A stretch of DNA of 64,000 nucleotides from Cordia subcordata (GCA_028554755.1 JAPTOF010000012.1:6043501-6107500), one strand, 5' to 3'. Shown: positions 1-11,013, counted from the first letter of the stretch. Numbers and translations are program-made. Notes: generated by a model from the letters alone, not told the origin.

Positions 1-2
1 AG

Positions 3-70
3 TGGCCAGGTGACTGGGGTGGTGACACTCCGACAACGCGGGTTCGAGTCCGTGTGGCGACAGTACCCTG
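3..70 (+). repeat. Possible tRNA-derived SINE head (Pol III A/B boxes)
   Basis: Positions 41-51 read GGTTCGAGTCC, an exact match to the Pol III B-box consensus. About 30 bases upstream, TGGCCAGGTGACTGG loosely resembles an A box. No cloverleaf forms, so this is not an intact tRNA. A degenerate tRNA or the 5' head of a SINE fits best. The element may begin outside the window and its 3' tail was not identified. Confidence 0.33.
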
Positions 71-299
71 CTGAAATATTGTGGGGGCTGTTGCTGAATT
101 TCGAAACCCGTTGGTCTTCTTCCTTGCAGGGCTGTCACTCATACACATCCCTATTTAACATCCCACTTAGTTATAGGACCTCTGATCAGGTGAAAAAAGG
201 GTTCACCTTTGATTAACCCTTTTTAAAAAAAACATATGTTCTTCAGTTTCCTTGTATCCCTATAGCCCATGCACATCTCATCTGCACTGATGCCTCGCT

Positions 300-1145
300 T
301 TGACAGGTTTGCTTTATAGGGTAAACATTGGTGCACTAGTTGTCAGACAAAAGTAATACTGCATTAAGGATATTTTGCTTTCCATAAATGATCCTAACCG
401 AAGGTGGCATCCTTGTTGTCGCCTTTTATCATGCTCAAAGCCGATGCCATTGTAAAAAATTCCTCTCATATCTCCAGGCCAAGATATGAAATCTTCGTTT
501 ATCGTTCCTTCTAGCACCCTTGTGCTTGGTATCTTTAATATTGTTGTCAACAGTAACAGATGTTGGAAAACATCCCACGCCCAGTTACTATTCTCTTGGA
601 TCTACTTGTCTACTGTCCAATGAAGTTGTTTATCTGGTATTCGATGTATAGTTGCTTTCTCCAGAGGGCCTTCACCTACCCACCGATCGAGCTAGATGCG
701 AGCAGTCTTACCACTCCCTATTGCCCATTTGAGTCCCTTAACGAAAGCATTTCTACTTTTAAGAATAGTCTTGTAAATTTGTGAATCTGTCGCTCTCCCT
801 TCATACCCCAAGAAATCCTCTTGAAAATATATCTATCATTCAGCATCTTGACCATAGAAGTTCTGGTTCATTCAAGATTTTCCATCCTAATTTCATTAGA
901 AGTGCCTCATTCACCCATTTGGTTTCTTGGAGACCCAGGCCCCCTTCATTCTTTGGTCTACACACTTTTTTCCCATGAAAGCCAATGTATCTTGCGTTTC
1001 TCATCAGAGGATCCCCAAATGAAATTTCTCTGAATTCTGTTGACTTCTTGACAGGTTTGGATGGGTAATGATGTCATTTGCATTGTGTAGAATAGTATAG
1101 CTGCCAGAGCCGTTTTTGCCAAAGTGACTCTCCCTGCAAATGAAA
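300..1145 (-). pseudogene. Degenerate LINE (L1-type) reverse transcriptase C-terminal part
   Basis: Reading the minus strand from about 1145 downwards gives the hallmark run GRVTLAKTALAAILFYTMQ, then RNFIWG and KRKIHWLSW, then GGLGLQETKW. Further on there is a WAIGSGK.ARI-like stretch and GEGPL, and near 500 EDFISWPGDMRGIF. This is the conserved order of the region after the reverse transcriptase catalytic core of plant L1-type LINEs, running into the zinc-binding RVT domain. Several stops and frame changes interrupt it. The catalytic core with its YADD motif is not present and would have lain at higher coordinates, where a copia gag fragment now begins. It is a dead, truncated copy. Confidence 0.78.
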
Positions 1146-1183
1146 AAGTCTGCCACTTCTAACCTACAAGTTTACCATGCATT

Positions 1184-1954
1184 TTAGAAATTAAATTTGT
1201 CAAAGAGCTCCTCAAAAGTTATGGCTTTGTCTCTGACACAAATGGCAGCATTAATTTCTTTATAGTCATCTCCTAGTTCGAATAATATAGTGATAACCAA
1301 TTCATCATCACCTAGCGGGGAACCGGCCAACGCAAGCTCATCGGCATATACTTTTATGCGACACATACTCAGCTTAGTTTTATTTCCTTTAATAGTCTTA
1401 ACAAGAGAGTCGCGCAAGCTATAAATGCATGTGCGAGAATTATTGGCAAATGTGGTTGACAATTTCTCCCAAGCTTCATAAGCAGTTTGCGCCATAGTGA
1501 CGAGAGGCGCAATTCGGGGTTCGACCGACACAATGATAGCATGACGGAGAAGGCTATCTTGTCGAAGCCATGGAAGGTATTGAGGATTTGGCTTTGCTAT
1601 TGCACCAGTACCTAGTTGTGGAGCAGGACAGTTAAAGGAGCCATTAATATATTTTAAAAGATCATAACCACAAAGGAGAGTTTGAAATTGTGCTCTCTTT
1701 GAGGGATAATTGGTACCATTAAGCTTTAATGGTAATTGAGAAGCTAGATTGATAACCACCAAAGACTCAGTAGTGGTTAGTTCATTGGTAGTATTGATAG
1801 TAGGAGGTGGCAGATGAAAAAACATCGGAGGCCATTCTTGGTTTTGCTTCTTTTTTTTCCTGTCTGCATTTTTTGGGGGGAAAAAATGTTTGTTGAGGCT
1901 TATTCTTGGTTGGTCAATACCATAAAGGTGCAAAGATTTGAAGGCTAAAAGCAT
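1184..1954 (-). pseudogene. Ty1/copia gag fragment
   Basis: A 256-codon open frame contains LPLKLNGTNYPSKRAQFQ, then YLPWLRQDSLLRHAIIVSVE and AYEAWEKLSTTFANNSRT, and ends near DKAITFEELFDKF. This order matches the plant copia Gag region (the UBN2/DUF4219-like 'L.G.NY..W...' domain). A complete element would continue into a CCHC zinc knuckle, protease, integrase and RT. Here the sequence switches to the LINE remnant at about 1150, so the fragment is truncated at its 3' side. The true start is uncertain. The next ~300 bases upstream on this strand look like untranslated leader or LTR. Confidence 0.75.
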
Positions 1955-2270
1955 ATTTGTATTACTTAAAGTACATATAAATAGTGATATGACAATTTTA
2001 TCAGATAAAAAGATTTTACGTACAACAATAGAGTTATTCTACAAATAATGCTAAGCCTTATGGCTTGTACATTGCTGAGCTTTATCACTTGTATGTTGCT
2101 GATGAGATTTATCACATTTAAGATTTTTATCCTTATCACATTGGATAAGGCTTCTCTCTCACATGCTTATAAAAGCCCACGTGATCATTAAAGTTTTAAT
2201 TTGTAGAAGAAATATTTGTTTTGTGTATTTATTTATTACATAATCACGCTTTTACACGTGCAGATGTAAC
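1955..2270 (-). repeat. LTR/leader-like region upstream of the copia gag fragment
   Basis: This non-coding stretch lies on the 5' side of the gag fragment. Positions 2145-2270 are clearly related to 3080-3222 and to the sequence after 11152. Shared landmarks are a GAGGCC/AAGGCT-TCTCTC-ACGTGC-TTATAAAAGCC block followed by TATTTATTACATAA.CACG. I interpret it as part of the copia LTR. LTR ends, primer-binding site and polypurine tract were not pinned down. Confidence 0.45.
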
Positions 2271-2273
2271 TAA

Positions 2274-3054
2274 AGGCCTGTTCATCACAATTAGCAGATT
2301 AGGTAGCAGATAGCTATTTGAGTAGCGGATAGCAGTTTGAGTAGTCGATAGTTGTTGTGTTTTAGCGATTAACGGATAGTTATTTCACTAGCGGATTGTT
2401 TTAGATGTGTTCGATAAAACTAGCTGTTGGGTTAGTTGGTGAATGCAAAATGACAAAAAAAAAATCGGTAATAATAATAAAAAATTATTATTATTATTAT
2501 TATTATTATTAAAAAAATTAAGATAATTTATTTTATAATTAAATATATTTTCATTAAAATAATATTTTATTAATAAAGCATAATAAAATTACTTTTTTAA
2601 AATTAATTTTATTAATATTATAAACAAATTTTTTTATTATAGAAATATTTTAATTGATTGAAAATTTAGATTTTCAAAAAACTAATGAATGGACAAGTAA
2701 GACCTAAACTTTTTAATATATTTTGATATGGATAAAATTTCAAATTACTTTTTGTGTTATTTTGTATTTAATTCGTGAAAGAAAATGTAAAAATGTAAAC
2801 AATCTTGGATAGAGGGTATAATTACCAAAAAGATGCTAGAGAGATGGTAGTGTTGCTAAAAAAAGGTGAAACACTAAACTCTACTTTGAAACATTAATAA
2901 TATTAACTTTTCATAAATAATACTTCAAACACTATTTAAAATAAAAATACTACTTAAAACATTATTTTACCAAACAACTAAAATGGGAGAAAATAATATT
3001 TTGACTTGGTCAATACACTAAATATTACTTAAAACACTGTTGTCAAACAGGGTC
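2274..3054. mobile_element. 781-bp non-autonomous TIR element (MITE-like) with TAA duplication
   Basis: The ends are roughly inverted: left AGGCCTGTTCATCACAA, and the reverse complement of the right end GACCCTGTTTGACAACA. Each is flanked by TAA (2271-2273 and 3055-3057). Removing the element and one TAA restores the LTR-like unit, which supports an insertion. The 3-bp TAA duplication fits PIF/Harbinger (Tourist-like) elements. The inside is very AT-rich with ATT runs and short repeated AGCGGATAG-type motifs near 2300-2400. No coding sequence was seen. Confidence 0.6.
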
Positions 3055-3213
3055 TAAGTGTTTTAAAATCAAGACAACACAACTTGTCGGTTGAGGCCTC
3101 TCTTACGTGCTTATAAAAGCCTGCCTCATGATTTAAATAATTAAATCCTTAAAAAAATATTTGTATATTTATGTATTACATAACCACGTCTCTTTATGTA
3201 CCGAAGTATCTGA

Positions 3214-3222
3214 GTGTTTTAA
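3214..3222. repeat. Left 9-bp target-site duplication GTGTTTTAA
   Basis: The nine bases immediately before the left TIR are identical to 11143-11151, immediately after the right TIR. Nine-base duplications are the signature of Mutator-superfamily insertion. Confidence 0.92.
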
Positions 3223-3337
3223 GGATTTTTTTTACAAATAACACAATTTAAATATTTAATTTAAAAAATAGCCTTGTTTTGGGTTTGGTTTCAAAACTAG
3301 CACTTTCGGTTTTTAAATAAACGAAATAGGCAATTCA
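3223..3337 (+). repeat. MULE left terminal inverted repeat
   Basis: About 115 bp run from GGATTTTTTTTACAAATAAC to GGCAATTCA and match the reverse complement of 11028-11142 with a small number of substitutions. Confidence 0.9.
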
Positions 3338-3339
3338 AC

Positions 3340-3650
3340 TACCGTGAAGCTAGCTTTTTACACGCTGGCAGGCCACGTACTACTTTCGGTCATTGAAAAA
3401 CCGATCTTGATTTTTGAATAGCCGAGACTTATTCTTGGCAATTCAACAGCCGAAATATCTGGCAGCATATATTCCCTTGGCAACCTGACAGATTCCTGGT
3501 TTTGAACAGCTAATTTCGGTTATTGAATAGCCGAAAGTTTGTCCCGTCATTCCTACTTCCCATCAATCAATATGTGACTGACAAAGTGGCAGCCATATTC
3601 GTTTATTGAATAGCCGAAATCTACATTTCGGATATTCAACTCACGAACTC
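3340..3650. repeat. Left subterminal repeats with the TTGAATAGCCGAAA core
   Basis: Variants of TTGAATAGCCGA(A) occur at about 3414, 3445 (AACAGCCGAAA), 3522 and 3606. TTTCGG.TATTCAA-type inverted copies lie between them. The right end has the same motif at about 10893-10925. Repeated subterminal motifs are often transposase-binding sites, but that role is only inferred here. Confidence 0.55.
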
Positions 3651-3665
3651 AGTATCATGAATAGC

Positions 3666-3673
3666 TATATAAA
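3666..3673 (+). promoter_or_regulatory. TATA box of the transposase gene
   Basis: TATATAAA lies about 190 bases before the first usable ATG at 3857 and inside the element's left end. This fits a TIR-linked promoter. It is inferred from position and sequence only. Confidence 0.5.
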
Positions 3674-3856
3674 CCCCCTCTTCCTTCCTGTTACTTGCAA
3701 GCATTCCTACGAAAGTTTTTTTTTAGCCTATTGCTAGCAAAACAAACTTGCATATGTTCTGTTATAATGTCATTTTAGCTCGGCCAAAAGGTTTGAAACC
3801 CCAAAAAATTATATTTGTAAACCACCTAATATTTCATACCAAATCCTAAAAATAAT

Positions 3857-6375
3857 ATGAATCCAAACGCAGTAACTGTTATTTTACATTATGGAGGCCA
3901 AAAAATAAATGGCCCTTTCAGCGTACAGTACGAGACTGCAAAGCTAAGGCGCAAAGTGAAAATAACAGAAGAAACGTTGTACGATGAGTTCGTTTACAGT
4001 GTATATGAGAAGCTCAATTTGCGTTACGACGTGGACAGAGTTGTGTCACATCACCGTTTTCAATCAGCACTCATCAACTCCCAATATCCATATTTCAGCG
4101 TTAGTGCACTCAGTTCCGATGAAGAGTTGCGGGACATGTACGAGATTGCTTGTCATCCCAATTACATGTGCACGGCGGATGTTTATGTGGACGTAGACAC
4201 GGATGACGTGTACACTCCCCAAACAGTCAGTGGTACTTCTTATGACGAGGATGTCCCCGATTTGAATGGAAATTTTACTGGTTACTGAGACGAAGGTGAC
4301 GACATGGCAACAACCGTGCCCGAGTCTTCCAATTTAAACGTGTCTCCTCAGGACACGTTTAATGTTGCTGGGACATCACATGCTAGAGGCTCGCATGCGA
4401 TGTTCGACTTGAATATGGACACATTTCAATCCGAGCTGGAAGAAGATGACAAGGATGTAGAGTTGAACCAACAAAATGCATGGTACGATGATGATGAATA
4501 CGATGAATATGCAAACTCTAACATAGAAGGTGGTCCGAGCAGCGGTGGAGTACCTGCAGTCGAGGAGTTGGATCATATTGAGTTACAAACTGCTACGCAG
4601 GAGTACTACCTGGATAGCATGGATATACCAGCAACCAAGCCCGTTTGGAACCCAGATACTAAGGAGCTTACATGGGCATGGTTTTTCCTACCAAAAAAGA
4701 TGTTCAATGGGCCGTATAGATGTACGCAGTCAGCGTACAAAGAGAGTACTCGGTTGACTAGTCCACACCGAGTTTGTACGTCACTTCTTGCAAGAGTAAC
4801 AACAGCTATAATCCATGTAAATAGTACTTGCATGCCGTTAAAAAATCCACGCATCGACAATTCGAGATTACAAAGTATTGCGGGGTACACAACCGCTTAG
4901 CTCATAACAGACGGTGTAGGCATAGAAATCTTACCACTGATTTGGTCGGATTTATGGTAAGATATTTTGTAAAACATAAACTTGATTTCGAGGTCGGTTT
5001 TGTTCGAGCTCATGTTAAGAAAGCACTTCAGGTAGATATATCTTACGGGAAGGCATAGCGTGGGCGAAATAAGGCGATCGAACTTGTATATGGCGATTGG
5101 CACACCTCATATTAGTCCCTTCCATGGTTCTTTAGAGTTTTGAAGAAAAAGAATCTGGGGACGATCATAACTTATAAGTTCTTTCCAGGTTCGACGACAG
5201 AGTACAAAATTTTCGATTATGTTTTCTGGGCTTTTGCACCGTGCATCGCAGCATGGAAGCATTGTCGACCCGTGATGACGCTTGACGGTACCCACTTACG
5301 GGGCCCATACAAAGGTCATCTTCTTACATCACTGACGAAAGATGCAACAGGAAAAGTTTTGCCATCGTTGATGCTGAGACAACAGATAGTTGGCCATGGT
5401 TCCTATGCCTCGTGCAGCAGCATTTTCTTCATGATATGGAAGTTGTTTGTTTAATATCAGATCGTCACCCAGGGATACTTGCTGCTGTGGAAAATATCTC
5501 GTCAGGATGGCATTTACGTGTAAATCATCGTATTTGCCTTCGCCATCTGAAAAGCAACGTGATGAAGCATTGTCAAAACCAGTACGTCAAAGACTTGTGT
5601 TGGGTAGCTAGAAAAGAACATCAAGTTCACAAGCATAATGTAATCATGCAAAAAATTCTTGAAATTGACCCCACACCTGGCGGTGTTGGGAGGAAGGCGT
5701 ACGACTATTTATCTGAAATCGGCAAGGAAGTTTGGACCCTTTCTTTAGATGGAGGGGCCCGTTGGGGTATGATGATGACGAATAGTGTCAAATGTTTTAA
5801 TGGTGTTCTTGTTGGTGTAAGATACTTACCAATAACTACATTAGTCAGTCACACTTTTATAAAATTGGTGGAATACTTCTACAATCGATCCATAAATGCT
5901 AGCTATTTTGTTGGACAACAAACGCTAGTCCCAAGTAGAACAAGGGAATTTTTTAAGAAGTGGGAGTCTCATTCACACCGTCACTGTGTTTTAAATTTCC
6001 ACTTCCCAACTTGTACGGCACAGGTCGGGCGTTTACCAGCGTCAGTCACTGAAAGACCTCCAACATAAGTTGTGAAATTCAACGAGAAGACATGTACTTG
6101 TGGTAAATGGACAGCGTATCATGTGCCGTGTTCGCATGCACAGGCATTAGCACGGTATCTAAACAAATCAATTGGTGAGTTAATACCGATTGAATATACG
6201 GTGGCAGCGTACATTGCAACATACTCAATGCCGTGAGCCTTTGGGACATGAGGATTACTGGCCACCAGCACCCACATGGCAACTAGGCCCCAATCCAGCA
6301 CGATTGCGCCACAGAAGGAGAGGTAGACTAGGTGGTAAACGTACCCCAACGAAATGGACCAGTCGGATCAAATAG
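3857..6375 (+). pseudogene. MURA-type (MULE) transposase, broken
   Basis: The first segment (3857-4288) opens with the N-terminal module seen in plant MULE transposases (MNPNAVTVILHYGGQ) and has an acidic tail. It ends at an in-frame TGA, and an acidic low-complexity part follows (4304 to about 4620). The DDE transposase domain shows MTLDGTHLRGPYKGHLL near 5275-5320, then after a frame change at about 5360-5375 LISDRHPGILAAV near 5450, HRICLRHLKSNVM near 5530, and TNSVKCFNGVLVGVR near 5780. Known relatives have E in the N..E..N motif. Here the codon at 5790-5792 gives K, so the third acidic residue expected for catalysis appears lost. After a TAA at 6066 the frame continues into a SWIM zinc finger (CTCGKWTAYHVPCSHA), with one more frame change near 6230. 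Multiple lesions make this a pseudogene. Confidence 0.88.
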
Positions 6376-6431
6376 GTCGGAGAAGGTGTTCGAATTGTCA
6401 TCAGCATGGGCACGACCATTTAAACTGTGCA

Positions 6432-6768
6432 GGGTGATTGAACCTTTGTTATTATGTCATCTTCATTGGTGATTGAACCTTTGTTACTATGTCATCTTTA
6501 TTGGTGATTGAACCTTTGTTATTATGTCATCTTCATTGGTGATTGAACATTTTTATTATGTAATATTCATATATGATTGAAGCTTTGTTATTATGTCATC
6601 TTCGTCGGTGATTGAACCTTTGTGATTATGTAATAGTCATCGGTGATTGAACCTTTGCTATTACGTAATATTCATCGGTGATTGAACCTTTGTTATTATG
6701 TCATATTCATCGGTGATTGAACCTTCGTTATTATGTCATATTTATCGGTGATTGAACCTTTGTTAAAA
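6432..6768. repeat. Minisatellite, about ten ~36-bp copies of GGTGATTGAACCTTTGTTAT
   Basis: Roughly ten degenerate tandem copies start with GGTGATTGAACCTTTGTTAT and continue with TATGTCAT.TTCAT. They fill the gap between the 3' ends of the two convergent genes of the MULE. No protein-coding pattern was seen. Confidence 0.9.
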
Positions 6769-7240
6769 CATAAAATCTTTGTTGGCTTTCTATGTTGTGT
6801 AAAACGAAAATCAATAATAATAAGTAAAAAAGAAATAAATAATGCCAAAAAAATATTCCAATTACATAGACGGATACACTCTAAACCACCCACTAATACC
6901 TAAGCCCCACGATGTCTGGTGCCATAATCTGGAGGGTGTCCCTTCTTCTCTCGTAGGGGTTGTCACCTGCTCGGACCCTGATCGTGCGGGTGCTTCCTTT
7001 TCCGTTGTCCCGAACCAGGCGGGATGGTCCCTGAGCTCAGCCTGTCCCTGTTGCCCATGGGGCTGGGCCTGCGGAGGGTCTGCTTATCCTTGCTGCCCGT
7101 AAGGCTAGGCCTGCTACGTGTCTGGCTGCACCTGTGGTGGTTGTAATGGTTGAGTCTCAACTTGTGGGTCGTCATGAAGATAATCCTCCACTCGCTGTGT
7201 ATCATCAGGGGGTTACCCAATCCCCTGATGACCAGATCCA
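6769..7240. other. MULE interior between the minisatellite and the PMD gene 3' end
   Basis: Mostly uncharacterised. Minus-strand reading at about 7240-6960 gives Pro/Gln/Arg-rich peptides that could be the tail of the PMD gene. Nothing else was recognised. Confidence 0.4.
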
Positions 7241-7349
7241 CTACCAGGGTGCGCAGGTCGGATTGGCATGAATGGGGTTGTCATGAACGAGAAGAAGGGC
7301 TGGCTGCCTAAAGCATACTAGAAGGACCAAGACGACCCCCCAACGTCAT

Positions 7350-9338
7350 GGCTAGACGAAGATGGCTGCGCTGAATGAGCTGTGGGACAACTGCGTGGGT
7401 TGACCAGTCCAATATGCTGGGACAGTCCACTGCTTCGGCGAGTAAGGCCATATGGGTGTAGGCTGTGGCGGTGTCGATTGCGATGCCGTTGGGATATGCA
7501 GCTGCACTAGCGTAGGGACATCGAAGTATGTGGGGGTATCGAGCACATGCTGGTAATGTGCCTGTGTCAATATCTGCTGCATCTAGCCAAGCACAAAGTG
7601 CATCTTTGGCCAGAAGCTCGTAGAAGAAAATGTACCCTGCGTATGTTGCTGGTACTCGCGCTACAGGTGGTGATACATGGTACCCATGGTACTAGCCTAC
7701 GCACAGAGCACATCATTATTACATTACATAATATATACAAGTAAGACTTTACAAAAGTCATGAAGACGTTGTGATACTCTACTTACCAATCGATTCGTGT
7801 CCCGGGACTGTGTCTGGTAGCCGGTATGCGTCTGCTCCGACAACGATTGACTGATAACTGTGATAGAGTGATGCCGGTACCACTACATGTACTAAGACAG
7901 TGGGAGCACATCTAGGCTCTCCTCGGCGATCACCCAGAGACCACACAATCGAGCTAACTCTTGAGGATCCTTTATTTTCTCTTTTCCTCGGATGTGGTCC
8001 GCTGTAGTCAACGGCAGCGGTGGGGCTGGGATCGACTGTCGCAAACCAAACTGCCGCAGTATCCTGTCGGGTCTATGATACTCTACCATCCTTCCCAAGA
8101 TGAGTGGGACACATGCTCTCCCCCAATTAGACCCCTCCGTGCAATACAGTGGCAGCTGGTCAATGGTGCTCATGTACGGCTCCCAATCAAACTGTGATGT
8201 CAATGTTATTGCTCACATAAGTTAAATAGATATTAACTTAAAGAGTATATGTAATATGCAATTATACATCTTAATATGCTTATCACACCTGATCCGGCTG
8301 CATCTTGTCCAATGCATCGTGATTCACCAATAAACCGCCGCTAGCAGTATCTCGAAACTTCTTCAACTACTAATATACGGCACCACAGGGCTTCCCTGGT
8401 AGCCCAACCCAATTACCATCTACTGGGTGTGACCGTCGCACTTGCCATGCTGGCAGCGGAAGGAGTCTGGGTCTGAAAATATCAAATCTATCAAATAGCC
8501 ACCACTACATGTAAACCAAGACATTAGTAACATTATTATTCATAGAAATTTTACAGATACAGTATAGAATATATATGATACCTGCATCAGACTAAATCCG
8601 CCACACAAGTTCACTCTATCACCATATGCACATAGATCCAACTGATGGTAGATGGATACAAGTGCTGCAGCACCCCAATTCAACTGTCTAATATTCCCAA
8701 AGGCCTGCAACACAGACAACCAGTTCATGTCTCCCTGGTTACCACTGGCATCGGCGAAATGGCAGTTCAGGAAGGAGAATATCCACAGACGGCATGATGC
8801 TGAGCCTGCTCCTGGGTGTACTCCTCGAGATGCGTTGACGTGTATACATTCCTCAACTCATGCAAGTTTACCTTGCCGGATCTCTCATTAATGGCATCCT
8901 AAGGAAGTGATGCACTACATACATCATGGAATAGCTGCTGCCACTCGACAACCATGCGTCGCGCTTTATCGATCTCTGGCATAGGATCACCCCGTACGGG
9001 TAAACCCCATAAAACAGCTACATCCTGCAATGTGATGGTGGCCTCTCCACAAGTGAGGTGGAATGTATGCGTCTCTGCTCTCCATCGCTCAACTAGGGCA
9101 GTCAGCATAGGATAATAAAACTCCTGCCCATCGGCTGCATAGCACCCATAAAACCCTGCAATCGCTAATGTTTCCTGAACACGAGGATGCTCAGGCTTGT
9201 CATATAGATGCTTATCACATCTGGGTACTCGGACCTCCCTCATATATGTGGTGCTCGTCATCAGATGAGTCCTATGCTGAGCATAGTGAACGAGAAGGGA
9301 TGTGTCCTCTGGTACTGGTCTCTGGGCTATAGCGTCAC
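7350..9338 (-). pseudogene. Plant mobile domain (MAIN-like, PMD) gene, broken
   Basis: The minus strand carries the PMD in order. Residues THLMTSTTYMREV and ETLAIAGFYGCYAADGQEFY (about 9280-9130) are followed by the diagnostic ETHTFHLTCGEATITLQDVA and VLWGLPVRGDPM (about 9075-8980). MNWLSVLQAFGN and LNWGAAALVSIYHQL follow at 8730-8640. LKKFRDTASGGLLVNHDA is at about 8370-8310 and FDWEPYMSTIDQLPLYCTEG to PDRILRQFGLRQSIP at 8198-8020. A Pro/Gln-rich tail reaches about 7350. PMD proteins such as Arabidopsis MAIN and MAIL1 act in genome stability and silencing, and PMD genes also travel in plant transposons. A stop near 8900, a frame change before 8730, stops near 8375 and missing linkers show decay. 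The exon at 9338 starts just after a CGTAG acceptor, so a 5' exon near the right TIR is likely. Confidence 0.82.
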
Positions 9339-9386
9339 CTACGAACAATAAATGAATTGATTAGTAAATATATTAATATAAATTCA

Positions 9387-9812
9387 TACTAATAATAATC
9401 ATAATAATACTAAAAATAATAATAACAATAACAATAATAACAATAAGAATACTAATAATATTATTAATAATAATACCAATAATAATAATTAAAATAATAA
9501 TAATAACAATAAGAACAAGAATAAGAATAATAATAATAATAATAATGATTACAATAATAAAAATGATAATGATAATGATAATCACAGTGATAACGATAAT
9601 AAAACAACCATACTAATAATAAAACTAATTGATATAATAATTATAATAATTACAATAAGACTAATGATAATAATAATAATAATAATAAGAAGAAGAAGAA
9701 GAAGAAGAAGAAGACTACTACTAAGACTACTACTACTAAAAATAATAATAAAACAAATAATAATAATATTAATAATAAGAAGAAGAAGAAGAAGAAGAAG
9801 AATAATACCAAA

Positions 9813-9849
<37 letters not shown>

Positions 9850-9938
9850 TAAAAAAAAAAACTAATAATAATAACAATAATAATGATACAACTAATAATA
9901 ATAAGAATAAGAATAATAAGAATAAAACTAATAATAAT

Positions 9939-9974
<36 letters not shown>

Positions 9975-10212
9975 AATAATAATAATAATACCAATAATAA
10001 TGATAAAACTAATAATAATAACAATAACAATAAGAATAAGAATAATAAAACTAATAATAACAATAATAATAATAATTATTATTATTATAATATTGGTGAT
10101 GATAATAATGATAGAAAATAATGATAATGATAACGATAATGATAATGATAATAACCATAATAATAATAAAACTAATTGATATAATAATTATAATACTTAC
10201 AATATCAATAAC

Positions 10213-10278
<66 letters not shown>

Positions 10279-10414
10279 TACTATTATTATTATTATTATA
10301 TTGAAAATAATAACAATAACAATTTAATAATAATACCAATAATAATAATAATAAAACAAATTTATATAAAAAATATAATTATAATAACGATACAAATAAT
10401 AATGATCATGACAC

Positions 10415-10463
<49 letters not shown>

Positions 10464-10475
10464 TTCAATTATAAT
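9387..10475. repeat. About 1.1 kb of AAT-type trinucleotide repeat with AAG and AAC blocks
   Basis: Nearly all of this stretch is A/T-rich trinucleotide repeat: mostly AAT, with embedded AAG (about 9688-9715, 9778-9801), ACT (about 9713-9740) and AAC (about 9948-9972) blocks. Open frames across it are pure artefacts of the repeat. It lies just upstream of the first recognisable PMD exon, on the minus strand, and probably inside an intron of that gene. Confidence 0.92.
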
Positions 10476-10942
10476 AATTTCAACGTGGTGATTAAAATAT
10501 CAACATCTAAAATTAAACTACACAACAATAACATCAATAATCATATCACCCATTTTATACGTAATATAAACATGCACAACCATGCACAACATATATGTAC
10601 ATACACATCATGAATATATATATAAATACGATATATACAACTATACGCACATATGAAACATACGTATACATGAAACAACTTGAAAAAAACGTAAAAAATA
10701 ATAATTTAAATCGTTAAAAACTTGAAAAAACTTACAATAAGAGGCAAAATCTTAGGTTTCAAGCTTTTTGTGCGAGATTTTGAGTTTTGTGGCTAAAAAA
10801 TCGTGAGGTAAAAAGGGGGGGGGGGAGAATCCTTGAAGCTTAGGTGGGGAAGAAGAAGAAGAAGGGGGGTATTTATACTAAAACGATCGGCTTTTGAATA
10901 GCCGAATTCAGCTATTCAATAGCCCAAAGCGTGGAAATCGAG
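10476..10942. other. Right subterminal part of the MULE; probable PMD 5' exon
   Basis: On the minus strand a C/T-rich leader follows the TATA box. A GTAAGT donor at about 10734 would end a first exon and start an intron that swallows the AAT repeat. Subterminal TTGAATAGCCGAA-type motifs occur at about 10893-10925. No long coding frame is visible. Confidence 0.45.
10871..10877 (-). promoter_or_regulatory. TATA box of the PMD gene
   Basis: The minus strand reads TATAAAT, followed by a C-rich stretch, close to the right end of the element. This mirrors the TATA box near the left end and supports two inward-facing promoters. Confidence 0.45.
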
Positions 10943-11013
10943 GCACAATAAATATGGTGCCGTTACAGAAGATATCCGAAATATCTTCTGTAACGGCACC
11001 ATATTTATTGTGC
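10943..11013. repeat. Perfect 33-bp inverted repeat with a 5-base loop
   Basis: The left arm 10943-10975 begins GCACAATAAATATGGTGCCG. The right arm 10981-11013 is its exact reverse complement over 33 bases. The loop is CCGAA (10976-10980). It sits just inside the right TIR. Confidence 0.95.

Larger units (their letters stand above)
2145..3222. repeat. Tandem LTR-like units 1 and 2 (unit 3 resumes at 11143)
   Basis: Unit 1 is 2145-2270 plus 3055 to about 3085, split by an inserted element. Unit 2 is about 3086-3222, split by the Mutator-like element. Unit 3 resumes at 11143 and continues to about 11240. All share a GAGGCC-TCTCTC/T-ACGTGC-TTATAAAAGCC-like block. Units 1 and 2 also share TATTTAT/TATTTATGTATTACATAA and end in a GTGTTTTAA stretch followed by an AATC.AGAC-like segment. 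Confidence 0.55.

Noticed and set aside
560..1033. Plus-strand proteins in the left edge region
   Set aside because: The minus strand carries the LINE reverse transcriptase remnant. These are its shadows.
6842..7102. Cys/Pro-rich plus-strand peptide
   Set aside because: It starts after the minisatellite and runs antisense to the probable tail of the PMD gene. The repeated CPCCPWG-like pattern comes from short DNA repeats.
9650..10327. Long open frames rich in Leu or Ile
   Set aside because: They are translations of the AAT-type repeat in various frames and have no protein meaning.
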